Origin: Methyloprofundus sp.
Lineage (GTDB): Bacteria > Pseudomonadota > Gammaproteobacteria > Methylococcales > Methylomonadaceae
Direction of reading: 5' to 3'
DNA length: 15,600 bases
NCBI GenBank assembly: GCA_030636485.1
Contig: DAOVWV010000003.1
Location: forward strand, 1-15,600
Shown here one piece after another: positions 1-7,741 of this stretch. Within the stretch, counting starts at the first letter, position 1. Every line of letters begins with the position of its first letter. The notes under the pieces are model-generated. The model was given only the letters and a program-made list of their open reading frames with translations, had not been told where the DNA came from and ran no database searches. The position numbers and the translations under genes were made by a program.

Positions 1-4
1 CCGC

Positions 5-47
5 CGTCATTTCTGTAGGCTACCCAGTTAAGTATGTAGAAATGACG
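5..47. repeat. Short REP-like hairpin repeat, head-type copy
   Basis: A perfect 10-bp inverted repeat (cgtcatttct at 5-14, agaaatgacg at 38-47) encloses 23 bases. The interior (ctacccagttaag) closely matches the interior of the first hairpin of the repeat at 11044-11141 (ttacccagtcaag), so this is probably a partial member of the same family. No coding potential is seen around it. Confidence 0.6.
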
Positions 48-123
48 AACTATAAAAAACGTGTGGATTGAGTATTAAACTATTTTTCGCGAGTTCAAGT
101 GTCTGTGTGAAGTATGCAAAATC

Positions 124-197
124 CGTCATTCCTGCATGCCGTTAGCAGGAACCTCTGTTCAGCATAGATTCCCGATAAACAGACTTCGGGAATGACG
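124..197. repeat. REP/MITE-like element made of two hairpins
   Basis: The element is bounded by cgtcattcc (124-132) and ggaatgacg (189-197), an inverted pair. It contains two consecutive hairpins: ttcctgc/gcaggaa, then attcccga/tcgggaat. The second half (agcatagattcccgataaa, then agacttcgggaatgacg) is nearly identical to that of the copy at 11044-11141. Two copies about 11 kb apart with conserved arms and variable loops indicate a dispersed repeat family. It lies downstream of the batD stop and could also help end or protect that transcript. Confidence 0.75.
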
Positions 198-247
198 ACA
201 TTTTTATCTGTATTTACCCGTGAATAATGAGAAGTGACAAGTATGAC

Positions 248-1936
248 TTATATTTTAAACAGCGCGGGTAATGCTTCCTGTGGCTCACTTTCTTCTGCAT
301 TAGTTGATTTGTTCCCCTGAAAAGCTGACCATAAAGCACTACCTTGCCATGCTTCCGTCGTATTGTCATACAAAACAGCATTTAAGGATAATATTTCATT
401 TTGCAAATCAATGCCACATTGTTGTGCTATTTTATTGAGACTGGACTGCTTAAATTTTTCGCGCCCCCATTGTAATAAGGCATCTTTCGCCATTATTGGG
501 TCATTATTTAGACAGGCTTGTTTCAAGGTTTTATGGGTAGCGAGTGCTTTTTCGCGAGTATCCAGTGGCTGCTGACTATCAGCTGTTCTGGTCTTTTTGG
601 ATAAAAAATAAATTAAAGTCACTCCCCAGGCACTGGCAAAAAAGAGTGTTAGCCAAAACCATAAGGGATTATATTCTTGGCTAGCAGTAGGCGCGCTTTC
701 TGTTTGAGTTGTGGCTAGCGGAGTGGCAGTCATCGTTGCGGGTATTTGCCTATCAGCCGTACCTGCTACAGCACTAGCGGTAATGCTACGCTCAGGAATA
801 CGGGCAACTTCCATTTGTTGCATCTGGGTATTCCACCAGGGAATTTCGATAGCCGGTAATGTATAGCTTCCAGCCTGACTAGGAATAAGCGCAATTTTTT
901 CCTCTCTTAAGGCGACTATACTTGTTGCCTGCGCTTCTTCTTTTAACACGGGCTGGTCAGGATAGGCTTTTAAATGGGAAGGCATATTATCGCTATATAA
1001 TTCAGGTAAGTTGCTGACTGTGGCTCCTTTGGCATATAAAGTTATCGTGCGGGTATACGGCTCACCCACTGTCATTTGCACAGTATCATCAGGCCATTTT
1101 TCCTGTAAAAAAACTTGTTGTGCAGGCAGCCAGAGGCCGTTCACACTGGCAGGCTTTGGCTGTACTTCCAATATGATCGCCTCAGATACAACACGTTTGG
1201 TGCGTGTACTCTGGCGATTGAAAAAACCATTGCTACGGCGCTGATTGGCAATAATGACATTGGCGGTTAATTCTAGTGGAGCAATGTTTATCGTGCCGCT
1301 TTGTTGAGGGAAAACGGCATATTTACGTTCAGTGACCACATAATTTTCACCTTGGTATTGGGTATTATAATTTTTATCTTCCCCCAGTTTTTCGATAACT
1401 GCATTTTCTAAAGCAGGTTCGCTTAAACTTGCTTGAGCAATATTGACTTTACGATACAATTTTAAAGTATAGATCACTTGTTCTTGAATATAAGGCCGTG
1501 CATTATCTACCGTGACCTGTAAAAATAGAGCCTCATTACTGGCAGAATCGCCTGTTACTTGTACTTTGTTTACAATTAATGAACTGAACTGGCTACTATC
1601 CTTACCAAAATTAATGGCTGGAATCACCAGGTTTCCTGCGCGTTTTGCCATAACATTTAAAACCCACTGAAATGACGTGCTCTTTTTCCAGTTAATGATC
1701 TGGGTCGATTGCTGTTGCGATTGATTTAAAATAGTAAAGTCTTTCTCTAGCGGGGAAAAGTCTGGCTCCGCATCGGGTTCATCGCTGGCGGTGAAGGTTA
1801 TTTGTACTGATTCATTTAAATTAACCGGATTGCGGTCTGTGCTAACACTGATTTCAATGGCAAACAGTGTCGCTGTGAAAAAATTTAAGATAAAAAATAC
1901 AACAAACAGAGGTATCTTATTTTTAAAAGAGGGCAT
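248..1936 (-). CDS. batD: BatD-family membrane protein (aerotolerance-type)
   Basis: This encodes 562 residues. An N-terminal signal sequence (about 1-26, ending LFA) precedes a long beta-rich periplasmic region (about 28-400). A Ser/Thr/Ala-rich linker leads to one membrane span (about 425-446, NPLWFWLTLFFASAWG) and a cytoplasmic helical tail. The opening (EISVSTDRNPVNLNESVQI) is the typical start of the BatD family, a Bacteroides aerotolerance protein normally encoded with BatA/BatB von Willebrand proteins and a MoxR ATPase. Those partners are not adjacent: the gene stands alone, divergent from the reductase gene upstream of it and followed only by repeats. The family role is poorly defined (assembly or stress support in the envelope). 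The start has no strong Shine-Dalgarno sequence but places the signal peptide correctly. The family call is firm; the function is not. Confidence 0.85.
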   Translation of the reverse strand: MPSFKNKIPLFVVFFILNFFTATLFAIEISVSTDRNPVNLNESVQITFTASDEPDAEPDFSPLEKDFTILNQSQQQSTQIINWKKSTSFQWVLNVMAKRAGNLVIPAINFGKDSSQFSSLIVNKVQVTGDSASNEALFLQVTVDNARPYIQEQVIYTLKLYRKVNIAQASLSEPALENAVIEKLGEDKNYNTQYQGENYVVTERKYAVFPQQSGTINIAPLELTANVIIANQRRSNGFFNRQSTRTKRVVSEAIILEVQPKPASVNGLWLPAQQVFLQEKWPDDTVQMTVGEPYTRTITLYAKGATVSNLPELYSDNMPSHLKAYPDQPVLKEEAQATSIVALREEKIALIPSQAGSYTLPAIEIPWWNTQMQQMEVARIPERSITASAVAGTADRQIPATMTATPLATTQTESAPTASQEYNPLWFWLTLFFASAWGVTLIYFLSKKTRTADSQQPLDTREKALATHKTLKQACLNNDPIMAKDALLQWGREKFKQSSLNKIAQQCGIDLQNEILSLNAVLYDNTTEAWQGSALWSAFQGNKSTNAEESEPQEALPALFKI

Positions 1937-2174
1937 CAGGTTGATAATATAAATGATAATTTAGAAACGACTTATTTTACCTATTAATTTTTTTCATTGC
2001 TTTGTTAATTAATGTTGGGCAGGTTGATCTTATGGTAAGTGATTTAGAACCCAGACTGATGTGATTGGTGGATCCAAATAATCGCTGGGTGATTCAGATA
2101 TGATTTACAATAAGGCATAAAAAAACGTAGGTGCCTAGAATGCCCCTTATTCTCAGGAAATGAAAGGAGAACCA

Positions 2175-2708
2175 ATGAAGATCATCGCCTTTGCTGCCAG
2201 TAATAGTAAAAAATCAATTAATAAACAATTAGTGACTTATGCCGGTGGCTTATTAACAAATGCCCAGCTTGAAGTGCTAGACCTAAATGATTATGAGTTA
2301 CCGTTATTCAGTATAGATAAAGAGCAGGAGCTGGGAAAGCCACAATTAGCCCAGGATTTTTTTGCAAAAATAGGCGAAAGTGACGCACTTATTATTTCAT
2401 TTGCAGAGCATAATGGTTCTTATACGGCAGCGTACAAAAACCTTTTTGACTGGTGCTCGCGTATTAACCAGAAAATCTTTCAGAATAAACCTGTGGTGTT
2501 ACTGTCTACTTCACCAGGCGCGGGAGGAGCGGCCAATGTATTAGCCGCTGCCGTTAATTCAGCTCCTTATTTTAATGGCGCGCTTAAAGCCAGTCTGTCT
2601 ATCCCGAGTTTTTATCAAAATTTTGATGTTGAAAAAGGGGCAATAACAAACGATGAAATTCAGACCAAATTGCTTGCTGCGGTAAGAGCACTCAATAATA
2701 ACGACTGA
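2175..2708 (+). CDS. NAD(P)H-dependent FMN reductase (flavodoxin-like)
   Basis: The 177-residue protein has the fold markers of the NADPH-dependent FMN reductase family (PF03358): a phosphate-binding loop after the first strand (AASNSKKSINKQLV, about 8-21) and the aromatic/Asn motif AEHNGSYTAAYKNLFDW, equivalent to the family's PEYNGS...KNAIDW. Such enzymes reduce FMN or use bound FMN to reduce quinones, azo compounds or metal ions; the substrate cannot be read from sequence. It is cytosolic, with no signal peptide. An in-frame ATG lies upstream at 2160, but a strong Shine-Dalgarno sequence (aaggaga, 2164-2170) lies between the two and is correctly placed only for 2175, so 2175 is chosen. The M23 peptidase gene follows 76 bp downstream on the same strand, possibly cotranscribed. 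Confidence 0.88.
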   Translation: MKIIAFAASNSKKSINKQLVTYAGGLLTNAQLEVLDLNDYELPLFSIDKEQELGKPQLAQDFFAKIGESDALIISFAEHNGSYTAAYKNLFDWCSRINQKIFQNKPVVLLSTSPGAGGAANVLAAAVNSAPYFNGALKASLSIPSFYQNFDVEKGAITNDEIQTKLLAAVRALNNND

Positions 2709-2784
2709 AAGCCTGTTTTGCCTTATGTCGGTGACCGAAAAAACAGCGAAGAAAGAAGACTCATTGCTTAGCCAAAAGAACACG

Positions 2785-3741
2785 ATGCAGCGTTTAATAA
2801 ATTACCTAGCATTTGTGTGTTTATGTACGCTAAGCATGTCGAGTGATGCCAAAAAACTGTATAAATATCAGGATAAGCAAGGCCGCTGGTATTATACGGA
2901 TAAAGCACCCTCAGCAAAGCAGAGTCAAGAACTTGATGTCGAAATTCGACAGATTAGCGTTGAGGCAAAGCAGCGTGTCTGGCTAAAGCAGATGGGTGAA
3001 AAAAGGCAGCCTGCGTTTGTGATTAGAAATGATTATTTTGGCCCGATAGAGGTCGAAGTGATTTTTTCTAAACATGACAATGTACGCTCTACGCCCCCCT
3101 TACCGAAAAAATTTGTGATTGCCCCAGGTGTTTCACAACCCTTGTTTGCTCTGGGAGCCATAGATGAATATCAAGGCTGGCAATATAGTCTTAATTATCG
3201 TTATGCGTTAGGTCAGCCATCTGCCCAGCATGATAGGCAGGCAATATACTACCCTCCCTTTGTGAGTTATAAAAAATTTCGCATTAGCCAGTCTTTTAAT
3301 GGCCAGTTTTCGCATACTGGTGAGCAAAATAAATATGCCGTTGATTTTGCCATGCCCGAAGGGTCTGAGGTTCATGCGGCAAGAGCCGGAGTCGTTATGA
3401 GCCTGGCGAATGACTTCTTTAAGGGGGGAGTTGATCGGCAGGCGTATGCAGCGCGGGCCAATAGTATTAGAATTTTACACGATGATGGCTCTATGGCTGT
3501 CTATGCGCATTTACAGGTAGATCGGGCGCAGGTGTATGAAGGAATGCGGGTTAAAGCAGGACAGTTAATTGCCTATTCAGGGAATACCGGATTTAGTACA
3601 GGGCCACACCTGCATTTTTCTGTGCAGCTAAACCAAGGCATGCGCTTGGTATCCGTCCCTTTTAAGTTTACTGATAGAGAGGGTAAAGTGTCGGGGCCAA
3701 AGGTAGGGCAATGGTTAGCTGGTTTTGCTGTGGAACAGTGA
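2785..3741 (+). CDS. Secreted M23 metallopeptidase with N-terminal DUF4124
   Basis: From the ATG at 2785 this gives 318 residues starting with a signal peptide (MQRLINYLAFVCLCTLSMSS, cleavage near DA-KK). An upstream in-frame ATG at 2725 would add 20 polar residues ahead of the signal and is disfavoured. A DUF4124-type segment (about 24-45, KLYKYQDKQGRWYYTDKAP) comes first. A beta domain (about 75-160) follows, then a LytM/M23 peptidase domain (about 165-290). Zinc ligands and catalytic residues are all visible: H177 and D187 (HTGEQNKYAVD), H242 (YAHLQ) and the HxH pair H275/H277 (GPHLHF). An intact catalytic set predicts an active peptidoglycan endopeptidase in the periplasm or at the cell surface. 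A hairpin 16 bp beyond the stop may end the transcript. Confidence 0.88.
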   Translation: MQRLINYLAFVCLCTLSMSSDAKKLYKYQDKQGRWYYTDKAPSAKQSQELDVEIRQISVEAKQRVWLKQMGEKRQPAFVIRNDYFGPIEVEVIFSKHDNVRSTPPLPKKFVIAPGVSQPLFALGAIDEYQGWQYSLNYRYALGQPSAQHDRQAIYYPPFVSYKKFRISQSFNGQFSHTGEQNKYAVDFAMPEGSEVHAARAGVVMSLANDFFKGGVDRQAYAARANSIRILHDDGSMAVYAHLQVDRAQVYEGMRVKAGQLIAYSGNTGFSTGPHLHFSVQLNQGMRLVSVPFKFTDREGKVSGPKVGQWLAGFAVEQ

Positions 3742-3756
3742 GGCAGGCCAAATAGC

Positions 3757-3789
3757 TTGTGGATAACAAAACGGTACTGTTTTCCACAA
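3757..3789. other. 12-bp hairpin with inverted DnaA-box-like arms
   Basis: The arms ttgtggataaca (3757-3768) and tgttttccacaa (3778-3789) pair with one mismatch around a 9-base loop. The left arm contains tgtggataa, the exact reverse complement of the consensus DnaA box ttatccaca; the right arm contains ttttccaca, one base away. It lies just after the M23 peptidase stop and could be a transcript-end hairpin, although no T-run follows. No third box, AT-rich unwinding element or replication gene is nearby. Confidence 0.45.
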
Positions 3790-4021
3790 TGAATAATCAC
3801 TTCCTTTTGTTTGCGTTTTAAAATTCGCACTTCCCCCCAGAACTCGCCAAAACCTCATGCTGTTTAAGCGACGCACTGTAGAACAGGAATTATTCCCATA
3901 TATTTTTTTACGTTTAATAGGCATTATTATCCCTACTTATTGAGAGTTTTAAAGCCTCTCTACAGGAGGCTGTATTTTGTAAAAGGATAAATAATTTGAA
4001 TGCAAGCTATAAGGAATGAGC

Positions 4022-4687
4022 ATGATTGAAAAAATCAGTGTATTACTCGTCGATGATCATGCCGTGGTCAGAGCAGGGTATAAAACCTATTTAACGTTAT
4101 CGGAAAAAATCGGTACTATTTATGAGGCAGATCGAGGCGAAAGTGCTTGCCAGCTCTATAGCGAATATCGCCCGGATGTAGTGGTGTTGGATATTTCTAT
4201 GCCAGGGATGGGGGGCTTTGAAGCCATGCGCAGAATGGTGAATCGAGATACGCAATGTAAAATTCTAGTCTTTAGCATTCATGATGAACTGGTGTTTATG
4301 ACCCGGGCAATTAAGGCAGGCGCTAAAGGCTATATTATTAAAAACAGTGAGCCGGAAATCCTGACTGAGGCAGTATGTGCCATTGCTAAGGGAGGCTCCT
4401 ATATAGAGCCAAAACTCGCACAAAAGCTGGCATTAAGCGTTGCCATAGATGGTATTGAGGAGCGCAGCCTTAAGTCGCTTACCCCTAGAGAGTTTGACGT
4501 TTTTTGCTTGCTAGCCAAAGGTCTAACGACACGGGAGGCCTCCGAAAAGCTGCGTTTAAGTTATAAGACCGTGGCGAATTACCATACCTCTATAAAAGAA
4601 AAACTGGCACTAAAAACTGTGGCCGAAATGGCTTTGTTAGCCAGTAGAGAAGGCATCATCAAAACAGGACATGAGAAAATATTATGA
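4022..4687 (+). CDS. NarL/FixJ-type response regulator (canonical receiver + LuxR HTH)
   Basis: The 221-residue protein has a complete receiver domain: acidic pair D11/D12 (LLVDDHAVVRAGY), phosphoacceptor D57 (VVLDISMPGMGG), the Thr/Ser switch position S85 and K107 (KGYIIK). A LuxR-type helix-turn-helix follows at about 153-210 (LTPREFDVFCLLAKG...SYKTVANYHTSIKEKL). It is therefore a phosphorylation-controlled transcription factor. The ATG at 4022 is preferred over the one at 4016 because aagga (4011-4015) is correctly spaced only for it. Its stop overlaps the propeller start by 4 nt (ATGA), so the two are translationally coupled. The likely partner kinase is encoded at 5833. By context it resembles the MoxX/MxaB regulators of PQQ-dependent methanol dehydrogenases; that assignment is inference. 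Confidence 0.9.
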   Translation: MIEKISVLLVDDHAVVRAGYKTYLTLSEKIGTIYEADRGESACQLYSEYRPDVVVLDISMPGMGGFEAMRRMVNRDTQCKILVFSIHDELVFMTRAIKAGAKGYIIKNSEPEILTEAVCAIAKGGSYIEPKLAQKLALSVAIDGIEERSLKSLTPREFDVFCLLAKGLTTREASEKLRLSYKTVANYHTSIKEKLALKTVAEMALLASREGIIKTGHEKIL

Positions 4688-5640
4688 AATTAATTTTATC
4701 AACAGCGTTATTGTTATTAAGCAGCCATGCACTTGCCGAAACCATTTTTGTCACTTTGGAAAAAGATAATGCATTGGCAGTGGTTGATCCTAGTGCAGGA
4801 AAATTACTGAAAACCGTGCCTTTAGGCCAGCGCCCACGAGGTATTGTATTAAGTAAAGACCAGCATCATTTATATATTGCTGAAAGTGCTGATCACCCTA
4901 TCCAGGTCGTTAACATCCATTCCTCTAAAGTGATTGGAAAATTACCTTCTGGCGAAGATCCGGAAACCTTTGCGATGAATGCCAGTGGTGATTATCTCTA
5001 CGTTTCCAACGAAGATGATAGCCAGGTGACGGTTGTAGATATTAACACAGCACAAGTGATTAAAGAAATACCGGTTGGAGTGGAGCCAGAAGCTGTGACC
5101 GTGAGTCCTGATGAAAAATGGGTTGTCAGCGCATCCGAGGCTACCAATATGGTGCATTGGATTAATCGCAAAACCTTGGAAGTAGAAGATAATACCCTCG
5201 TTGATCCACGTCCACGCGGCTTGAGTTTTACCGCAGATAGTTCACAATTATGGGTCACCTCAGAAATGGGGGGGACGGTATCAATACTAGATGTGGCTAG
5301 TCGTCAGCTTATTAAGAAAATCAGCTTTCATATTCCCGGTGTGACGGGGGCGAGCATCCAGCCGGTTGGCGTGTTAATTGATGATGCACGAAAATGGACT
5401 TTAGTCGCTTTAGGGCCGGCTAATCGTGTCGCCTTGATTAATGCGCAGACACTGGAAGTTGAAAAGTATTTTCTGGTCGGACAGCGGGTCTGGAATCTGG
5501 CTTTTTCACCTGACCAGTCGCATGTTTATACAACGAATGGTATGAGTAATGATATTTCCATTATTGATATGGAGAGTCTGAAAGTCACCAAGTCTATTGC
5601 AGTAGGACGCTACCCCTGGGGACTTGTGGTTAAGCCTTAA
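4684..5640 (+). CDS. Periplasmic YVTN-type beta-propeller, PQQ-catabolism-associated type
   Basis: The product has 318 residues with a clear signal peptide (1-18, ending ALA before ET). The mature protein is a run of about seven YVTN-like blades: repeated units such as VTLEKDNALAVVDPSAGKLL, VSNEDDSQVTVVDINTAQVI and TNGMSNDISIIDMESLKV, each followed by IPVG-P-like and S-D-LY elements. Length and repeat number fit the family found beside PQQ-dependent alcohol oxidation genes (TIGR03866 type). No catalytic residues are evident; such propellers are thought to be accessory or sensory binding proteins. The ATG overlaps the regulator stop, which ties the two functionally. No own Shine-Dalgarno sequence is obvious, consistent with coupling. 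Downstream lies a palindromic repeat before the kinase gene. Confidence 0.85.
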   Translation: MKLILSTALLLLSSHALAETIFVTLEKDNALAVVDPSAGKLLKTVPLGQRPRGIVLSKDQHHLYIAESADHPIQVVNIHSSKVIGKLPSGEDPETFAMNASGDYLYVSNEDDSQVTVVDINTAQVIKEIPVGVEPEAVTVSPDEKWVVSASEATNMVHWINRKTLEVEDNTLVDPRPRGLSFTADSSQLWVTSEMGGTVSILDVASRQLIKKISFHIPGVTGASIQPVGVLIDDARKWTLVALGPANRVALINAQTLEVEKYFLVGQRVWNLAFSPDQSHVYTTNGMSNDISIIDMESLKVTKSIAVGRYPWGLVVKP

Positions 5641-5649
5641 GTGGCGCGG

Positions 5650-5756
5650 CACGGGACAAAAACAAGTAGGGTGGGCAGTTTTTTTTGCCCACCAATAAAG
5701 CTGACCACGGTGGGCAGAAAAGATTGCCCACCCTACGCGTTATGGCTTGTCCCGTG
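5650..5756. repeat. Nested palindromic repeat element (107 bp)
   Basis: Outer arms cacgggacaa (5650-5659) and ttgtcccgtg (5747-5756) are perfectly complementary. Inside are gtagggtgggca (5666-5677) and tgcccaccctac (5725-5736), also perfect. These arms can instead form two local hairpins: gtgggca/tgcccac (5671-5692) with a T-rich loop, and ggtgggca/tgcccacc (5709-5732). It fits a small MITE/REP-type mobile repeat. It sits between the propeller and kinase genes and would be transcribed as a stable structure if they share an mRNA. Confidence 0.75.
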
Positions 5757-5809
5757 TTAAATATATAGCCAAATATCACACCCTCAGAAACTGTTTCCCT
5801 TTTAGTGCG

Positions 5810-5818
5810 CCCCCCCCC
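5810..5818 (+). repeat. Homopolymeric tract of nine C upstream of kinase start
   Basis: Nine consecutive C residues lie 14 bp before the ATG at 5833, in the place where a ribosome-binding site would be expected and in an AT-leaning surrounding. Such tracts are prone to slipped-strand mispairing. It could equally carry a base-count error of the assembly. Confidence 0.6.
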
Positions 5819-5832
5819 ATTATTCATTCCTT

Positions 5833-7140
5833 ATGAGCTTACGCAACCAAATCAGTATTCGAATTTTACTTATCGCGCTTTGTATCTTAATTTTAGGCGG
5901 TTCAATTGCTATCTGGCAGGCTCGAAAGTCTGTAAGTAAAGAAGTGGATTCTTCTATTCATCTGGCTTTGCAGCTAATTAAATTAGGCATGGGGTCGGTC
6001 AACGCCGGTGAGAATGATTGGTTATATCGTTTAAGCGCCCTGGAGCAAACTCGGCACTTAAAAATTCAGTTGAAACAGGCATCCGGTGATATTTCCAGTA
6101 TTACCCAGCACCAGCCAACCGCTGATGACGAAGAAACACCGCCCGAATGGTTTATCAATTTGGTGGTGAGTGATTACCCTAAAGCTGAATATCCAATAAC
6201 CACCTTTGATAAGCAACTTATCACGCTGATCATTCAGGCGAATCCGCTGGATGAAATTACCGAAGCCTGGCATGAAAGTATTGCTTTTTTTGGCTCAGTA
6301 TTATTGCTTGTATTGCTAACCTTTCTGGCGGTTCATCTGGTTTTTAAAAAGGCGCTAAAAGCCATCACCACAATCGTCGAAAGTCTTCAATGTGTTGAAA
6401 CCGGGGAGTATCAGAAAAAGCTACCCGATTTTGCGACACAGGAATATGACAGTATCGCTAAAGCGATTAATCATATGATCGATGTACTGGAAAACACGCG
6501 ACAACAAAACCAGTCTTTGACTCAGCATTCACTGAAAATTCAGGAGGAAGAAAGGCAGCATCTCTCACAGGAGCTGCATGATGAGCTGGGGCAGTCGCTT
6601 ACCGCCATTAAGGTCTTGTCTGCAAGCGCAGCGCATGAAAACTCTGACACTAAAAAAATCACCGGATCAATCATTGATATTTGTGATCACTTGATGACTG
6701 TGGTGCGTTCAATGATGCAACAATTACATCCGCTTATTTTAACTGAACTGGGTTTGGCCGCAACACTGGAGGATTTAGTCAATCATTGGAATGAAAGACA
6801 TTCAGCGATGAATTTGACATTACACTATGATGAGAGTGTGGATGATTTGAGTAACACAAGTACTATTCAGGTATACCGGGTGATACAAGAATGTCTGACG
6901 AATATCGTCCGTCATGCACAAGCCAATGAAGTCACGATCAGTTTAACCATTGCCCCTGACTCAAATAAATTGCATTTGCAGGTGACTGATAATGGACAGG
7001 GGTGTAGCCTTGAAAATATGGCGACTGGCTTTGGATTATTAGGTATACAAGAAAGAATCAAGTCATTATCTGGCAGTTTCGATTTACAATCACAGCCCGG
7101 TGAAGGCATGAAAATTAGTGCTTATATTCCCATGGATTGA
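5833..7140 (+). CDS. MoxY/MxaY-like membrane sensor histidine kinase
   Basis: This encodes 435 residues. A first membrane span (about 10-28) and a second (about 150-170) flank a periplasmic sensor region of about 120 residues. A HAMP-like linker follows (about 172-225). Then come the HisKA_3 dimerisation motif with the phosphorylated histidine H249 (QELHDELGQSL) and an HATPase domain with N357 (N-box), DNGQG (386-390) and GFGLLG (399-404). All catalytic elements are intact. The sensor layout, with a membrane-proximal segment ending ANPLDEITEAWHES, resembles the LapD/MoxY periplasmic domain family. The kinase class matches the NarL-type regulator at 4022, its probable partner. The start lacks a Shine-Dalgarno sequence and is preceded by a C9 tract; an in-frame TAG at 5803 limits upstream extension. 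The kinase call is firm, the MoxY likeness moderate. Confidence 0.88.
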   Translation: MSLRNQISIRILLIALCILILGGSIAIWQARKSVSKEVDSSIHLALQLIKLGMGSVNAGENDWLYRLSALEQTRHLKIQLKQASGDISSITQHQPTADDEETPPEWFINLVVSDYPKAEYPITTFDKQLITLIIQANPLDEITEAWHESIAFFGSVLLLVLLTFLAVHLVFKKALKAITTIVESLQCVETGEYQKKLPDFATQEYDSIAKAINHMIDVLENTRQQNQSLTQHSLKIQEEERQHLSQELHDELGQSLTAIKVLSASAAHENSDTKKITGSIIDICDHLMTVVRSMMQQLHPLILTELGLAATLEDLVNHWNERHSAMNLTLHYDESVDDLSNTSTIQVYRVIQECLTNIVRHAQANEVTISLTIAPDSNKLHLQVTDNGQGCSLENMATGFGLLGIQERIKSLSGSFDLQSQPGEGMKISAYIPMD

Positions 7141-7149
7141 AAAGTTGCC

Positions 7150-7169
7150 CACTTTCTTTTGGGAAAGTG
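7150..7169. terminator. Possible bidirectional terminator between convergent genes
   Basis: A 7-bp perfect stem (cactttc 7150-7156, gaaagtg 7163-7169) with a 6-base loop lies between the kinase stop and the stop of the convergent PepSY gene. The position suits a shared terminator, but the stem is AT-rich and no long T-run follows, so the call is tentative. Confidence 0.35.
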
Positions 7170-7191
7170 AGCTTTACTTAAATGTAGCTAC

Positions 7192-7713
7192 TTAACGCTT
7201 TTCATCCTCTTCTTCGCCAATTTCCCATTCCTCTATTGCAACTTCTATAATTTTCCCTGTTGCCGCATCGACTTCAACCTTGGTTTCTACCCCCAGAGAA
7301 TTAACAATGTCAAATTCATACGTTGCATCGCCATTATCTTCAATTTCATATTCAACCTCCTTGATAACACCCGGGTAAATCTTTAGTGCGATTTTCGCCG
7401 CATCTTCTTCAGTCACTTTCATATGACGTTTGAAAGCCAGGCTATTAACAGATTTTACTTCACTTTCTGTTTCAGTGATTTTACCACTCCGGACATCACA
7501 CATAAATTCCCACTCAAAGCCATTGGCATCGCGTAGCTCGAATTCATAGAAAGGCTTACCCGCTACATTGAGTTTTTCCAGTTTGACTAAATCGCCTGTT
7601 TTTTGTTTATAAATAGCCGAGATGCATTTTTCCAGGCCTTGATCTTCGGCTTGTGCTGCACCGATAGTCACAGCACCCAGTAAAACTGTACTAATGAGAG
7701 AGGTTTTTTTCAT
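7192..7713 (-). CDS. Periplasmic acidic double-PepSY-domain protein
   Basis: The 173-residue precursor has a classic signal peptide (1-22, GAAQA before ED). The mature part shows two PepSY-like units. The first is about 24-80, with YEFELRDANGFEWEFMCDVRSGKI. The second is about 98-160, with EDAAKIALKIYPG then YEFDIVNSLGVETKVEVDA. Both have the family's 'D..tGkI' strand-turn. The tail is strongly acidic (EEWEIGEEEDEKR). By my count the mature chain has 37 Asp/Glu against 20 Lys/Arg, so it is very negative. Two cysteines (EKCIS, FMCDV) could form a disulfide. A good ribosome site (aggag, 7720-7724 on the complement) precedes the start. PepSY proteins act as inhibitors, chaperones or ligand binders; one methylotroph double-PepSY protein binds lanthanides. 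The same function here is only a hypothesis. The degenerate regulator lies directly upstream on the same strand. Confidence 0.85.
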   Translation of the reverse strand: MKKTSLISTVLLGAVTIGAAQAEDQGLEKCISAIYKQKTGDLVKLEKLNVAGKPFYEFELRDANGFEWEFMCDVRSGKITETESEVKSVNSLAFKRHMKVTEEDAAKIALKIYPGVIKEVEYEIEDNGDATYEFDIVNSLGVETKVEVDAATGKIIEVAIEEWEIGEEEDEKR

Positions 7714-7741
7714 GATAAACTCCTAATTAAAGCAAAATATG

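Noticed and set aside
5..197. CRISPR-like array at the left edge
   Set aside because: The repeats differ in length and interior, are palindromic REP-type elements, and have no regular spacers or cas genes.
2160..2174. Longer start for the FMN reductase
   Set aside because: The extension covers the Shine-Dalgarno sequence that serves the ATG at 2175, and the family fold starts at MKIIAFAAS.
3757..3789. Replication origin suggested by DnaA-box-like arms
   Set aside because: Only two sites, no AT-rich unwinding region, and no dnaA, dnaN, gyrB or mnmG-type neighbours.
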